64,000 nucleotides of DNA from Thioalkalivibrio sp. ALJ12 (GCF_000378305.1 NZ_KB899538.1:1334001-1398000), one strand, 5' to 3'; counted from the stretch's first letter, positions 8,919 to 17,988 are shown. The notes: a model not told the origin generated them from the letters alone. A program made the numbers and translations.

Positions 8919-8938
8919 CAACAAGACGTTGCCTCTGC

Positions 8939-9014
8939 GTCCCCATCGTCTAGAGGCCTAGGACACCGCCCTTTCACGGCGGCGACCGGGGTTCGAATCC
9001 CCGTGGGGACGCCA
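8939..9014 (+). tRNA. tRNA-Glu (anticodon TTC)
   Basis: 76 nt with encoded GCCA end: acceptor GTCCCCA/TGGGGAC, anticodon stem CCGCC/GGCGG with loop CTTTCAC (TTC), T arm CGGGG-TTCGAAT-CCCCG. A terminator follows within 10 bp. Confidence 0.97.
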
Positions 9015-9023
9015 TTATTTCGA

Positions 9024-9059
9024 GAAGGCCCGAATCGAAAGGTTCGGGCCTTTTCTTTT
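9024..9059 (+). terminator. Rho-independent terminator of the tRNA unit
   Basis: 10-bp stem AAGGCCCGAA (9025-9034) / TTCGGGCCTT (9043-9052) followed by TTCTTTT. It closes the gltX-side tRNA transcript and faces the leftward regulator gene. Confidence 0.93.
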
Positions 9060-9094
9060 GTGCGCGCCGGTACCCGTGCTGGCGCGGGACCGGT

Positions 9095-12000
9095 TCAGGC
9101 GAGCTGCGGGTTTTGCTGCAGCGCCTGCTCGGATGGGTGTCGTCGGGGGATGATGCAGTGGTTGATGCGCAGGAGTTCGCGTTCGCTCCACTGGCGCCAG
9201 ACGTCATCGCGAGCAAAGCGGGCATAGTCGAGCAGGGTTAATCGTTCGATATTCGGGTTGCCGTGGTCGTGGGCCAGACGTCGTGCCCGCTCCAGCTCCT
9301 GCCAGCCCTCGTTGTCGGTGCCGTCGCTGCGTTCCAGTAGCGCATGCGCCCGCAGTCGCCGGATGGCGGGTTCGAAGCCGTGATCCCCTCGTTTCAGGCA
9401 GTTGGTCAGTGTATCGGTGGCGATCTGCAGGCGTTCCGAGGGCTTGGCGCCGGTTGCATGCAGGGCGTCGAGCAGGAAGAGCTGAAAGATGGTGCTGACG
9501 CCATCCATGATGTGGCGCAATGCATCTGCCTGTTCCCGGAGTGGCGCCACAGCCGAGGGGTCGCCCTGGCGCGCGAGGGCCCAGTGCTGTAGTGCCAGGC
9601 CTGAGGCCCGCCAGAGGGGATAGTCATAGTCCTCGGCAATCGCGAGCGCGCGGCGGGCGGAGGTCAGGGCTTCGTCAGGGTCGTCGGCGAAGAAGCCAAG
9701 CGCTGCCCGGAAGGCGTAGACAAAGGCCTCGGTGGGGCGGTGTTCCAGCGCTGTGGCCTCGGCGCAGGCCGCATCCATTTCATCCCACGCGCGAGCGTGG
9801 TTGCCGAAGAAGAGGAGCGTCCAGGCCATGAAGCCGCGTGAGCTGATCGCAGGGTTTTCGGTGTGGCGCGCGACCAGGTGTGGGTGGTCGTCTTCGCGGT
9901 ACAGGGCGAGCGCCTGGGTCTGGTGTTCCAGCGCCAGCGGCAGCTGGCCACTCCAGAAGTGCGTGTTGCCTTGTACATAGTGAGCGGCGATCCGTAGCAG
10001 GCGGTCGTTCGACTGCTCTGCGACCTGTTCCATGTCGTTGGCCAGGCGGTGGGCTTCATCAAAGCCATGCCAGGATCCGGCACCGTGCCAAAGTCCCCAG
10101 AGCACACGGAAGTACTGCACCGCGTCTCGCTGGGGCGCGGTGATGCCCAGCGTACGCTCAAAGATCGCGTGCACCGTGCGCGAGCCGTATCCCAGCAAGG
10201 CGAGGTTTGAGGCACCCAGTCCGCCCAGGGCTCGCTGGGTCTGCGCATCGCGTTCTTCCGACGGTTCCCGCTCACCCAGCTCGCGATCGAGGCAGCTGAG
10301 CGCGTCTTCGAAGTAGTGCGAGGCCTCCAGCAGCATGCCCCGGGCGAACGCCGCCTCTCCCGCCTCGAGCCAGGCGGGCACCGCCTCCTCCACACGCCCG
10401 GCGTGATAGAGATGGCTGGCCACCTGGCCCCAGTCGATACTGCTTGTGCCTCCATCGTCACGCAGGAGATCGGCCAGGCGGCCGTGAAGACGCGTTCGTT
10501 CGGCCACCAGCATGGATTCGTAGGCGGCCTGCTGAAACAGCGCGTGACGGAACCGGTAGCGCACACCGTCCAGGACGCCGACCGGCTCGATGAATCCGCG
10601 GCCGGTGAGGCGGCTGAGCTGGCGGCGGATCACGTCGGCCGGCTGCTCCAGGAGGTGACTCAGGATGCGCGTATCAAAATCGCGTCCGATTACGGCCGCG
10701 GCGTGGGCCAGGTCACGCGCGGTCCCGGTTTGTTCCAGACGTGCCACCAGCAGATTAGCCAGCCCGGGCGGCAAGGTGTCGGGCAGGGTCCCGGTGCGCG
10801 CCGCTTCGAGGGTGTAGCGCGTCAGCTCCTCGAGAAAAAGCGGGACGCCCTCGCCGCGCTCGATGAGTTGTTCGCGCAGGTGTGTCGTCAGGCGATGCTG
10901 GGTGTCGCAACGCTCGATGAGTTCATGTGCAGCCTGGTCGGGCAGGGCGTGCAGTCGCAGGTGCTCGAGCGGGATATCGCGCCAGTTGGAGCGAAAACTC
11001 ATGCGGGCCGTGAGCAGGGTCAGCAACGGGCGGTCATGCAGGCGCTGATACAGGCGTCGGAGGAATTCGGCCGTGCCGGAATCCATCCAGTGCAGGTCGT
11101 CGCAGATCAGCAGGATGGGGCCTCGTTGGGCTCGGCGCCGGGCGAGTTCGACGAGGACGTCAATGATGTGATCCCGGTCGAGACCCTGCGCGGCCAGTGC
11201 TTCGAGGCCGTTGCTGTCCGGGTGTGTGAGCCAGTGCGCCAGGGCGTCGGCGATGTCCGCATCGAGTGACCGAGCGGTGCCGAGGGCACGTGCCAGTCGG
11301 CGCTGGCGGCTGGCATTCATGCTGCCGAGCCCAAGCCAGGTGGCGAACGCTTGACGCACGGGCGTCAACAAGTGCCGCGCGCGGTCCTCGCGGCACTTCA
11401 GCAGGAAGCGCGAGCGCGCCTGGCCGCGGATGCGCTCGTCGAGGTGTCGTGCGAGACGGCTCTTGCCCAGGCCGGCTTCACCCTGAATCAGTACATAGTG
11501 TGGTTTGTGATGTTCGAGTGTCTGGCGCCAGATCATGTGCAGGCGCTCAAGCTCCTCTGTGCGTCCTGCCAGAGGAGTGAGGCCACCTCGGGCGTGCTGG
11601 GCATCGACGCGATCCAGGGGGCCGGGGTCGCCGGTGACGCGCTGGCTTCCTTCGAGTACTCCCGTGCCTGCGTGAGGGCTGAACAGAAAATACCCCGAGA
11701 CGCGCTGGTGCACGGATGGCGAGACCACGAGCGTCCCCGTGTCGGTCGAACGTGCCAGAGCCTGTGCGCGCTGGCTGAGCAGGCCAGCGGGGTCGGGGGT
11801 GTCCGGGTCGACCCCGGTTACGATGAGGTCGGTATCGACGCTTATGCGCAGCTCGCAGTCGCTCGGGGCTGTTTGCAGGACTTGCCAGGCGGCGTGGACG
11901 GCATCGACGGTGGCCTGCTCGCGACCTGCAGGATAGCCAAAATAGGCGAGGAGGCCGCTGCCAGGGGCCCGAACCACATGCCCCCGATGGTTCAACAGGA

Positions 12001-12916
12001 CCAGGTCCAGTTGCTCCAGGGTGTGTTGCATGCGTTCATTCTGCAGCTCGACGTCAAGCTCGGCGTCCGCCTGGACCAGGCAGGCCACAACGGTGACCCG
12101 GCGGCGCTCGGCACGCAGAGAGGCTGTTTCGGGTGTGGCAGTAGAAGACACCGTTGCCGGTGTCTTTGGTGTTGGGGCCAGGATTTCGTCGCGGGTTCGC
12201 ACCAGCAGGTGGCCAGGGCCATCGACCGCCTGGCGCTCCAGGCGGCCAAAGTGTTCCAGCGCCCGCTCGCGGTTACCCATGCCGGCCAAGGTCAGCATGA
12301 CCAGGCGGTGCAGGGCCTCTTCATGGGGCTCCATCGCCAGCAGTCGCTGGAGTTCGGTGAGCAGGGCTTCGGCGTCTGCGGAGTGGCAGAGATCGTCGAG
12401 ATTTTCCTCGATCAGGAGGAGCAGCTGGGACCAGTAGTGGTCGCGCTGTGTCTGTGCCCAGGCGGCGAGCTCGGGGAGATCCTGGAGTGCGCGCACGGGA
12501 TCAAGAAAGGGGCCATGGTAGTGGCGGATACTCGCGAGAGTTTGTGCGGCCAGTTCGTTGCAGCTCAGGTGGCTGCGGTCGGCCCGCAGGCGGTGCAGGG
12601 CGAGGAAATCGATCTCGGTGCCGGGCTGAAGCTGGAAGTGGACGTAGCGCGGTGTGGCCTCGAGCAGGGCGGCGGGCGGATCCGGCAGTTGCCGCCGCAG
12701 TTGAAATAGCCCCTGGCGCAGGTTGACACGTGCGCTGTCGCTGTCCAGCTCGGGCCAGAACAGGTGCGCCAGTTCCTGGCGTGGCACGCGCCGTGGGCAT
12801 TCGGCCGCCAGGTAGGTCAGCAACAGCCCCAGCTTGGTGCCGGACAGGGCGGGCACATCACGGCCCTCGACCCGCACGCCGACTGTGCCGAAGGTCGTGA
12901 TCTCCAGATGAGCCAA
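9095..12916 (-). CDS. Very large BTAD / cyclase-like / AAA ATPase / TPR regulator
   Basis: About 1273 residues. The order is: winged-helix and BTAD transcription-activator region (about 1-240; LEITTFGTVGVRV, QGLFQLRRQL, then helical repeats); a cyclase-homology domain (about 270-430; GHVVRAPGSGLLAYFGYP) lacking the metal-binding aspartates of active class III cyclases; a STAND/AAA ATPase (Walker A GEAGLGKSRLA near 478, Walker B ILLICDDLHWMD); and a long TPR-like C-terminus. There is no C-terminal LuxR helix-turn-helix, so DNA binding would be N-terminal as in SARP/AfsR proteins. TTG 12916 is chosen because it follows AGGGGGGA and starts the conserved region; the frame is open to TTG 12952. 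Targets and ligand unknown. Confidence 0.8.
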   Translation of the reverse strand: MAHLEITTFGTVGVRVEGRDVPALSGTKLGLLLTYLAAECPRRVPRQELAHLFWPELDSDSARVNLRQGLFQLRRQLPDPPAALLEATPRYVHFQLQPGTEIDFLALHRLRADRSHLSCNELAAQTLASIRHYHGPFLDPVRALQDLPELAAWAQTQRDHYWSQLLLLIEENLDDLCHSADAEALLTELQRLLAMEPHEEALHRLVMLTLAGMGNRERALEHFGRLERQAVDGPGHLLVRTRDEILAPTPKTPATVSSTATPETASLRAERRRVTVVACLVQADAELDVELQNERMQHTLEQLDLVLLNHRGHVVRAPGSGLLAYFGYPAGREQATVDAVHAAWQVLQTAPSDCELRISVDTDLIVTGVDPDTPDPAGLLSQRAQALARSTDTGTLVVSPSVHQRVSGYFLFSPHAGTGVLEGSQRVTGDPGPLDRVDAQHARGGLTPLAGRTEELERLHMIWRQTLEHHKPHYVLIQGEAGLGKSRLARHLDERIRGQARSRFLLKCREDRARHLLTPVRQAFATWLGLGSMNASRQRRLARALGTARSLDADIADALAHWLTHPDSNGLEALAAQGLDRDHIIDVLVELARRRAQRGPILLICDDLHWMDSGTAEFLRRLYQRLHDRPLLTLLTARMSFRSNWRDIPLEHLRLHALPDQAAHELIERCDTQHRLTTHLREQLIERGEGVPLFLEELTRYTLEAARTGTLPDTLPPGLANLLVARLEQTGTARDLAHAAAVIGRDFDTRILSHLLEQPADVIRRQLSRLTGRGFIEPVGVLDGVRYRFRHALFQQAAYESMLVAERTRLHGRLADLLRDDGGTSSIDWGQVASHLYHAGRVEEAVPAWLEAGEAAFARGMLLEASHYFEDALSCLDRELGEREPSEERDAQTQRALGGLGASNLALLGYGSRTVHAIFERTLGITAPQRDAVQYFRVLWGLWHGAGSWHGFDEAHRLANDMEQVAEQSNDRLLRIAAHYVQGNTHFWSGQLPLALEHQTQALALYREDDHPHLVARHTENPAISSRGFMAWTLLFFGNHARAWDEMDAACAEATALEHRPTEAFVYAFRAALGFFADDPDEALTSARRALAIAEDYDYPLWRASGLALQHWALARQGDPSAVAPLREQADALRHIMDGVSTIFQLFLLDALHATGAKPSERLQIATDTLTNCLKRGDHGFEPAIRRLRAHALLERSDGTDNEGWQELERARRLAHDHGNPNIERLTLLDYARFARDDVWRQWSERELLRINHCIIPRRHPSEQALQQNPQLA

Positions 12917-13064
12917 CCATCCCCCCTGTCGCAAACGCCGGGCGCATGCCAACGGGCGTCGTCGCCGCTGTTGCCGATGCCCGGGTGGTTATTGCGTGTC
13001 TTGCCCGCGCTGTCTGGCCGCGAGACGAAATCACCCGGATTGTACCGGGATTTGAGGTGCTGGG

Positions 13065-13565
13065 TCAGTCGATCCGGATAGTGGTGTATCCCTGCTGCTC
13101 GTAGCCCATGATGGACAGGAAGGTGTTGCCCACCAGATTGACGCCCGGGATCAGGTCGTCCTGGCCGAGATCGAAGCGACGGGTGGCGATGTAGCAGGCC
13201 TCCATGTGGACACCATCCAGCTCCTGGATGTCGGCCAGGCGGTCATGGATGTGGCGTACCGCCGATACGTCCTCGATCTCCAGGTGGTCGGTGTCGCGTG
13301 CAATCAGCGCGGCGGCACCACCGCGAAACGCGAACACCATGTTCGGTTCCAGACCCTGGCGCACCATGTCCTCGTGGGTCTCCTCGATAACGCTCAGCCG
13401 GGCAATCAGGCGTTCGGGATCGCCAATGGTGATGTCCCAGAGGATCTGGCCGTGTTCGATGCCTGCGAGTGCACGCTCGTCGGATGGCTTTTCCGCCGCC
13501 ACCGGACCCGTGAGCAGGAAGGCCAGCAGGACAGTTCCGATCATGCCGATCAGCCGGTATTTCAT
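13065..13565 (-). CDS. Exported DsrE-family protein
   Basis: 166 residues. A signal peptide (LIGMIGTVLLAFLLTGPVAA) precedes a DsrE/DsrF-like alpha/beta domain (ILWDITIGDPERLIARLSVI; GLEPNMVFAFRGGAAALI; GVNLVGNTFLSIMGYEQQGY). Cytoplasmic relatives carry sulfur on a cysteine. Here a Cys lies in HMEACYIATRR (about residue 124), but whether it is a persulfide carrier is unknown. ATG 13565 has an ideal AAGGAG seven bases upstream; the longer frame to 13655 includes a large hairpin and is rejected. Sulfur metabolism elsewhere in the window makes a sulfur-handling role plausible. Confidence 0.8.
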   Translation of the reverse strand: MKYRLIGMIGTVLLAFLLTGPVAAEKPSDERALAGIEHGQILWDITIGDPERLIARLSVIEETHEDMVRQGLEPNMVFAFRGGAAALIARDTDHLEIEDVSAVRHIHDRLADIQELDGVHMEACYIATRRFDLGQDDLIPGVNLVGNTFLSIMGYEQQGYTTIRID

Positions 13566-13621
13566 GGCGAGCTCCTTGCCGACCCAGAGCCGGTTTCTGC
13601 GGTGACTATGCCTCAAGTTTA

Positions 13622-13658
13622 GGGCATGGGGACCCGTGTGCACACGAGTTCCCATGCC
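13622..13658. repeat. Long hairpin between the photolyase operon and the DsrE-like gene
   Basis: Inverted repeat with arms GGGCATGGGGACCCGTGTG and CACACGAGTTCCCATGCCC, about 19 bp with two mismatches and no loop to speak of. It lies 46 bp after the end of the leftward photolyase operon and 57 bp before the DsrE-like ATG. There is no U tract, so it could be an mRNA 3' barrier, a cruciform or an operator. Confidence 0.55.
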
Positions 13659-13703
13659 CAGCCTGCTTCGGGGGGCCGGTTGGATGGCCCCCGCGCGGGC
13701 GAT

Positions 13704-13967
13704 TTAGTGCCCGTGGTAGCCCTTGTGCAGGTACTCGACACCCTCGAGGTTTTGCACCTGGATCTCGCGCACCGGGATGAAGCGTGCAGTGCCGGGCCCG
13801 ACGATCTCCTCGGTCACTCGGATGCGGTACGGGGCTTTCGAATTCAGGACCTGCCCGACGTATTGCTTGCCCTCGTGGGTCACGCGTACCGGGGTCGTCT
13901 TGTCGTGGCGGCTGAAGTTGTAGCTAACGCCTTTGGGGTAGTTCAGGTTGCGTTCGGAAAAGGTCAT
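13704..13967 (-). CDS. Small conserved-looking protein at the end of the photolyase operon
   Basis: 87 residues, soluble, mixed charge, with two predicted beta-rich stretches (TPVRVTHEGKQYVGQVL; APYRIRVTEEIVGPG) and a Gly/His-rich end. Family not recognised. Its ATG (13967-13965) overlaps the photolyase TGA in an ATGA arrangement, which implies translational coupling and a role tied to the repair operon. The coupled start was chosen over the longer frame, which would overlap phrB deeply. Confidence 0.72.
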   Translation of the reverse strand: MTFSERNLNYPKGVSYNFSRHDKTTPVRVTHEGKQYVGQVLNSKAPYRIRVTEEIVGPGTARFIPVREIQVQNLEGVEYLHKGYHGH

Positions 13968-15403
13968 GTCTGGGCCTTGCTGGATGACTTGGTTTGACTG
14001 GTTGATGTGTTCTTGATGGCCTCGAAGGCCTCCAATGCGGCCTGGCGGCTGGCTTTCAGGTCGACGATCGGGTCGGGATAGCCCAGGGTGCCGCCGGCGC
14101 CCGGGGCGTGAATATACCGTGTTTCGGTCTTCTTGAGCACCGGCAAAAAGCGTCGCACGAATCGGCCGTCCGGGTCGTATTGTTCCCCTTGGCGTTGTGG
14201 GTTGAAGATTCGGAAATACGGTGCGGCATCGGCGCCGCAGCCACCGGCCCACTGCCAGCCCAGAGTGTTGGAGGCAAGATCGGCGTCGACCAGGGTGTCC
14301 CAGAACCAGCGGGCGCCGTGCACCCAGTGCAGGCGCAGGTTTTTGGTCAGGAAGGATCCTACGACCATGCGCAGGCGGTTGTGCATCCAGCCGGTTTCCC
14401 ACAGCTGGCGCATCGCCGCGTCCACGATCGGGATTCCGGTGCGGCCCTGTTGCCAGGCGGCGAGGTCGGCCTCCGATTCGCGCCACGGGAAATCCTCGAA
14501 GCGCGGGTTCAGGGGCTGTTCCGGCGTGTGCGGGAAGTGATAGAGCACATGGTGCGCAAAGTCGCGCCAGCCGAGTTCGCGCACGAAAGACTCGGGCCCC
14601 TTGTGCTCCAGGCTGATGTTGGCATCGCGCAGGGCGCGCAACACTTGCCGCGGCGAAACCTCGCCAAAATGCAGATGCGGTGACAGCCCGGAGGTGCCGT
14701 CCTGGTCGGGGCGGTCGCGGCTGTCGGCATAGCCTGTGATCGACTGCCCGAGGAACCGCTCCAGGCGTGCCTGGGCGCCGCGTTCGCCGGGTGCCCAGGT
14801 GGCGCGCAGGCCGGCGGCCCAGTCGATTCGGGGCAGCAGTGCCAAGTCGTCGAGCGTCAGGGAGGCCGGTGGTTTTTCGGGCCCCGGCAGGCGAGAAGGG
14901 GCGGGGAGCGGGTCCTGTTCAATCCCGCGCTGCAGGCAGGCGCGCCAGAACGGGGTGAAGACCCTGTACGGGCCGCCCTGGCCGGTCTCGACGTCCCAGG
15001 GCTCGATCAGCAAGGCCGCGTTGAAGCTGCGAACCTCCAGGCCGTCGGCACGCAGCCCGGCCTTGATCCCCTGATCGCGCAGGACGCGGGCCGGTTCGTA
15101 TACGCGGTTCCAGTACACGGCCTCGGCGCCCGTCTCGACGACCAGCTCGCGCAGGGTGTCGAGGCTCGGGCCGGCGCGAACGACCAGAGGGCTGCCGGCC
15201 TTGTTCAGCGCCTCGTTGAGCGACTGCAGGCTGTGGTGCAGCCACCAGTTGGAGGCGGCCCCGGGGGCCCACTGCAGGTCCTCGTCCGGGGCATGAATGA
15301 AGACCGGGATCACGGGCCCGCCACGTTCGGCGGCGGCTTGCAGTGCGGGCTGGTCGGCCAGGCGCAGGTCCTGGCGCAGCCAGACGAGGGTGGGTCCGGG
15401 CAT
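13964..15403 (-). CDS. phrB: Deoxyribodipyrimidine photolyase (class I CPD type)
   Basis: Light-driven repair of cyclobutane pyrimidine dimers using FAD plus an antenna chromophore. 479 residues: N-terminal antenna domain (LVWLRQDLRLADQPAL) and C-terminal FAD domain with TSGLSPHLHFGEVSPR, RELGWRDFAHHVLYH, MRQLWETGWMHNRLRM and the signature NTLGWQWAGGCGADAAPYFR. Start ATG 15403 overlaps the TGA of the upstream FeS-type photolyase (ATGA), so the two are coupled. Member of a four-gene leftward operon headed by a CarH/LitR-like regulator. Confidence 0.95.
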   Translation of the reverse strand: MPGPTLVWLRQDLRLADQPALQAAAERGGPVIPVFIHAPDEDLQWAPGAASNWWLHHSLQSLNEALNKAGSPLVVRAGPSLDTLRELVVETGAEAVYWNRVYEPARVLRDQGIKAGLRADGLEVRSFNAALLIEPWDVETGQGGPYRVFTPFWRACLQRGIEQDPLPAPSRLPGPEKPPASLTLDDLALLPRIDWAAGLRATWAPGERGAQARLERFLGQSITGYADSRDRPDQDGTSGLSPHLHFGEVSPRQVLRALRDANISLEHKGPESFVRELGWRDFAHHVLYHFPHTPEQPLNPRFEDFPWRESEADLAAWQQGRTGIPIVDAAMRQLWETGWMHNRLRMVVGSFLTKNLRLHWVHGARWFWDTLVDADLASNTLGWQWAGGCGADAAPYFRIFNPQRQGEQYDPDGRFVRRFLPVLKKTETRYIHAPGAGGTLGYPDPIVDLKASRQAALEAFEAIKNTSTSQTKSSSKAQT

Positions 15404-16980
15404 CAGAGTCGCTCCCCCTGCTGCAGCCGTTCGCGGATCGCGGCGGCCTGTGTGCGAATGGCCTGAAGGCGTTCGGTGTCCATCTTCTCGATGTGCTTCC
15501 ACTGCAGCGCGGTGCGCGGATGATTCGCGAAGCGTTCGCGGTGGCGATCGAGGAAGTCCCAGTAGAGGGTTGTGAACGGGCAGGCGTCGTCGCCGAGCGC
15601 CTCGGTCGGGCGGTAGCGACACTGTGTGCAGTAGTTGCTCATGCGCTGGATGTAGCGCCCGGTGGCGACATAGGGCTTGGAGGCCATGCGGCCGTCATCG
15701 GCGTATTGCGACATGCCGATTACGTTCGGCATCTCCACCCATTCCACCGCATCGACGTAGATGCCCAGATACCACCCGTGAATGGCGGTCGGTTGTACCC
15801 CCAGCAGCTGCGCGAACAGGCCGGTGACCATCAGGCGCTGGATATGGTGGGCATAGCCAAGACGCAGGGTCTGTCCGACGGCTTCGCGCAGGCAGCGCAT
15901 CTCGGTGTCGGCATCCCAGTACAGCGCCGGCAGGGGTTCCCCGGCTTCGAGCGCGTTCCAATCGTGCCAGCGCTCGCCGAAATGGAAATACAGGCCGCGC
16001 ACGTATTCGCGCCAGCCCAGGATCTGGCGGACAAAGCCTTCCACTGCGGCCAGCGGGGCATGGCCACGGCGCCAGGCGTCCTCCGCTGCAGCGATTACCT
16101 CGCGCGGGCTGAGCAGGTGCAGATTCAGGGCGGCGGACAGGCGGGCGTGGTACAGCCAGGGCTCGCTGCTCCACATCGCGTCCTGGTACTGACCGAAGTG
16201 TGGCAGCCGGTGGGCGATGAAATCGTCCAGCGCCTCGCGCGCATGCGCGGGTGTGACTGGCCAGTCGAAGTCCTCGCAGCGGCCGGGGAGGTCGGGCAAC
16301 TGCTCGGCGACGATCTGGATGACCTCGCGCGTGACGGCGTCGGGCGGGAAGCGTCTCGGTGCGGGCAGTAGGCCGGGACCTTCGCGGCCGAAATGCCCCC
16401 GGTTCTCGGCGTCGAAGTTCCACTGGCCGCCGGCGGGCTCGCCGTCATCCATCAGCACATCAAGACGGCGGCGCTGGTCGCGGTAGAAATACTCCATGCG
16501 CAGTTGCTTGCGGGTCCCGGCCCACTCGGAAAATGCCTCGAGCGATACCAGGAACAGCGGGTCGGGCAGGATGGTGAGCGTGACCCCGGCTCTGCGGCAG
16601 GCCGTCTCCAGCTCGCGCTGTACGCGAACTTCGCCGGGTTGCAGGACCTGAACTTCGCGCGGACGCAGGCGGCGCAGATCGGCCTCCAGGGCGGACTCGA
16701 GCGTGTGATGCCCGTGGTCGCCCAGGGCATGGTAGTGCAGCGCCCATCCGTCCTCGCGCTGGCGCCGGGCGAAGTGGCGCATCGCCGAGAGAAACATTAC
16801 GGTACGGGCGGCGTGCGACGGGACATGCAGCGATTCGCCCGGCACCTCGGCCATCCAAAGGGCGTCGCGGGAGGGGTGCAGGGTTTCCTGCACGGGGTGC
16901 GGCTGGGCGAGCTGGTCGCCGAGTACCACCAGCAATTTCGTCGGGTGGTCGTTCGCGCTCGGAGGTTGGCCGGAGTCCAC
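15403..16980 (-). CDS. Iron-sulfur bacterial cryptochrome/photolyase (FeS-BCP, PhrB-like (6-4) photolyase)
   Basis: 525 residues. N-terminal DUF-type antenna domain (LLVVLGDQL), then FAD-binding region (GWREYVRGLYF; MVTGLFAQLLGVQPTAIHGW; NVIGMSQYADDGRMASKPY). Four cysteines at about C362, C451, C454 and C467 (RCLRE, YCTQC, DACPF) have nearly the spacing of the [4Fe-4S] ligands in Agrobacterium PhrB, a (6-4) photolyase. GTG 16980 is used; no strong ribosome site is visible, but it starts 18 bp after the regulator stop. It repairs the UV lesion that phrB cannot, so the operon covers both main photoproducts. Confidence 0.9.
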   Translation of the reverse strand: MDSGQPPSANDHPTKLLVVLGDQLAQPHPVQETLHPSRDALWMAEVPGESLHVPSHAARTVMFLSAMRHFARRQREDGWALHYHALGDHGHHTLESALEADLRRLRPREVQVLQPGEVRVQRELETACRRAGVTLTILPDPLFLVSLEAFSEWAGTRKQLRMEYFYRDQRRRLDVLMDDGEPAGGQWNFDAENRGHFGREGPGLLPAPRRFPPDAVTREVIQIVAEQLPDLPGRCEDFDWPVTPAHAREALDDFIAHRLPHFGQYQDAMWSSEPWLYHARLSAALNLHLLSPREVIAAAEDAWRRGHAPLAAVEGFVRQILGWREYVRGLYFHFGERWHDWNALEAGEPLPALYWDADTEMRCLREAVGQTLRLGYAHHIQRLMVTGLFAQLLGVQPTAIHGWYLGIYVDAVEWVEMPNVIGMSQYADDGRMASKPYVATGRYIQRMSNYCTQCRYRPTEALGDDACPFTTLYWDFLDRHRERFANHPRTALQWKHIEKMDTERLQAIRTQAAAIRERLQQGERL

Positions 16981-16998
16981 GAGCCGTGGTGGACCGGC

Positions 16999-17982
16999 TC
17001 AGTGAGGCAGTTGTCGGCTGAGGAGTTCGGCCGCTTCGAGCGGCGCGCCGGGCAACACTTCGATTTCGCGCTGGTGATTCACCTGGGAGAGTTCGAGCGC
17101 CGCGGAACCCGCCAGATAGCAGCGAGGCCCGGGGCGATTCAGGATAGCCTCGATGCGCGGCAGTTCGGGGGAGCGCATCAGCTGCGAGGAGCCGTGGATT
17201 ATCACGGCAGGCGCGGACTGGCGTTTCACCAGCGCCTCAAGGGCCTCGGGGCTGGTCGCGTCAAACAGGGGCAGTGTTTTGAGGCCTCGCCGGGCGCAGG
17301 CCAGTTGCAGGAGCATGCCGCCAACCTGCTGGTGCCCGCCGCCCAGGACCAGGCAAGGAATGGCGGGACCTTCGCAGGCCCGGATCGCTGCGCGCAGCTG
17401 ATCGGCAAAGGCCGCGGTGGCCCAGGCCGCGAAAACCGCCAGGCGAACCTCGCCTTCGGGCGAGTGCCGCGATTCTTCCCGCAGGCGCCGATAGACCTCG
17501 AGAAAGGCGCTTTCATGCACGCCGTTCCAGCCGTGGCGCATAACCAGGCGCGCGTAGGTCCTCTCCAGCTGAGCCGTGTCCAGTTCCGCGGCAGAGGAAT
17601 AGAGCGCCTCGGCCAGTGGGTCGAGCGTGTGAGGGGCGATACCGGGTTTGCTGGTGCCCGTGCGATTGCGGCTGGCGGATGCTTCGGATTGGGTATGCGA
17701 CGAGGGGGGCGGTTCCACCGTTGCGCTTTCGCTGGCCAGGACACGATGGACCTGGGAGACCGGAATCCCCTGATCGAGCAGCTCCAGGATGCGCTTGATG
17801 CGGGCAATGTCGTCTGCGCTGTATAGCCGATGACCCTTGGGGGTGCGCATCGGGCGAATCAGCCCGTAGCGACGCTCCCAGGCGCGCAGAGTGACGTCAT
17901 TGATCCCGGTCTCCGCGCACACGTGGCGGATGGGATAAAGACCTTCCTGTTCGGATGTGCCCAATTGTGTCGCGCTGGCCAT
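16999..17982 (-). CDS. MerR-family CarH/LitR-like regulator of the photolyase operon
   Basis: 327 residues: N-terminal MerR winged helix (YPIRHVCAETGINDVTLRAW, ERRYGLIRPMRTPKGHRLYS), a Ser/Thr-rich linker (about 90-115), a helical bundle and a Rossmann-like B12-binding-type domain. The canonical DxHxxG cobalamin motif is not intact: the matching region reads GGGHQQVGG, and the E-H pair of the CarH bundle is not visible. Light sensing by adenosylcobalamin is therefore doubtful here. It heads the photolyase operon and has three GTACA repeats at exact 11-bp spacing directly upstream. Confidence 0.85.
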   Translation of the reverse strand: MASATQLGTSEQEGLYPIRHVCAETGINDVTLRAWERRYGLIRPMRTPKGHRLYSADDIARIKRILELLDQGIPVSQVHRVLASESATVEPPPSSHTQSEASASRNRTGTSKPGIAPHTLDPLAEALYSSAAELDTAQLERTYARLVMRHGWNGVHESAFLEVYRRLREESRHSPEGEVRLAVFAAWATAAFADQLRAAIRACEGPAIPCLVLGGGHQQVGGMLLQLACARRGLKTLPLFDATSPEALEALVKRQSAPAVIIHGSSQLMRSPELPRIEAILNRPGPRCYLAGSAALELSQVNHQREIEVLPGAPLEAAELLSRQLPH

Positions 17983-17988
17983 AGGTTA

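Noticed and set aside
13566-13655. N-terminal extension of the DsrE-like protein
   Set aside because: It would translate the long hairpin and lose the signal peptide; the inner ATG has an ideal ribosome site.
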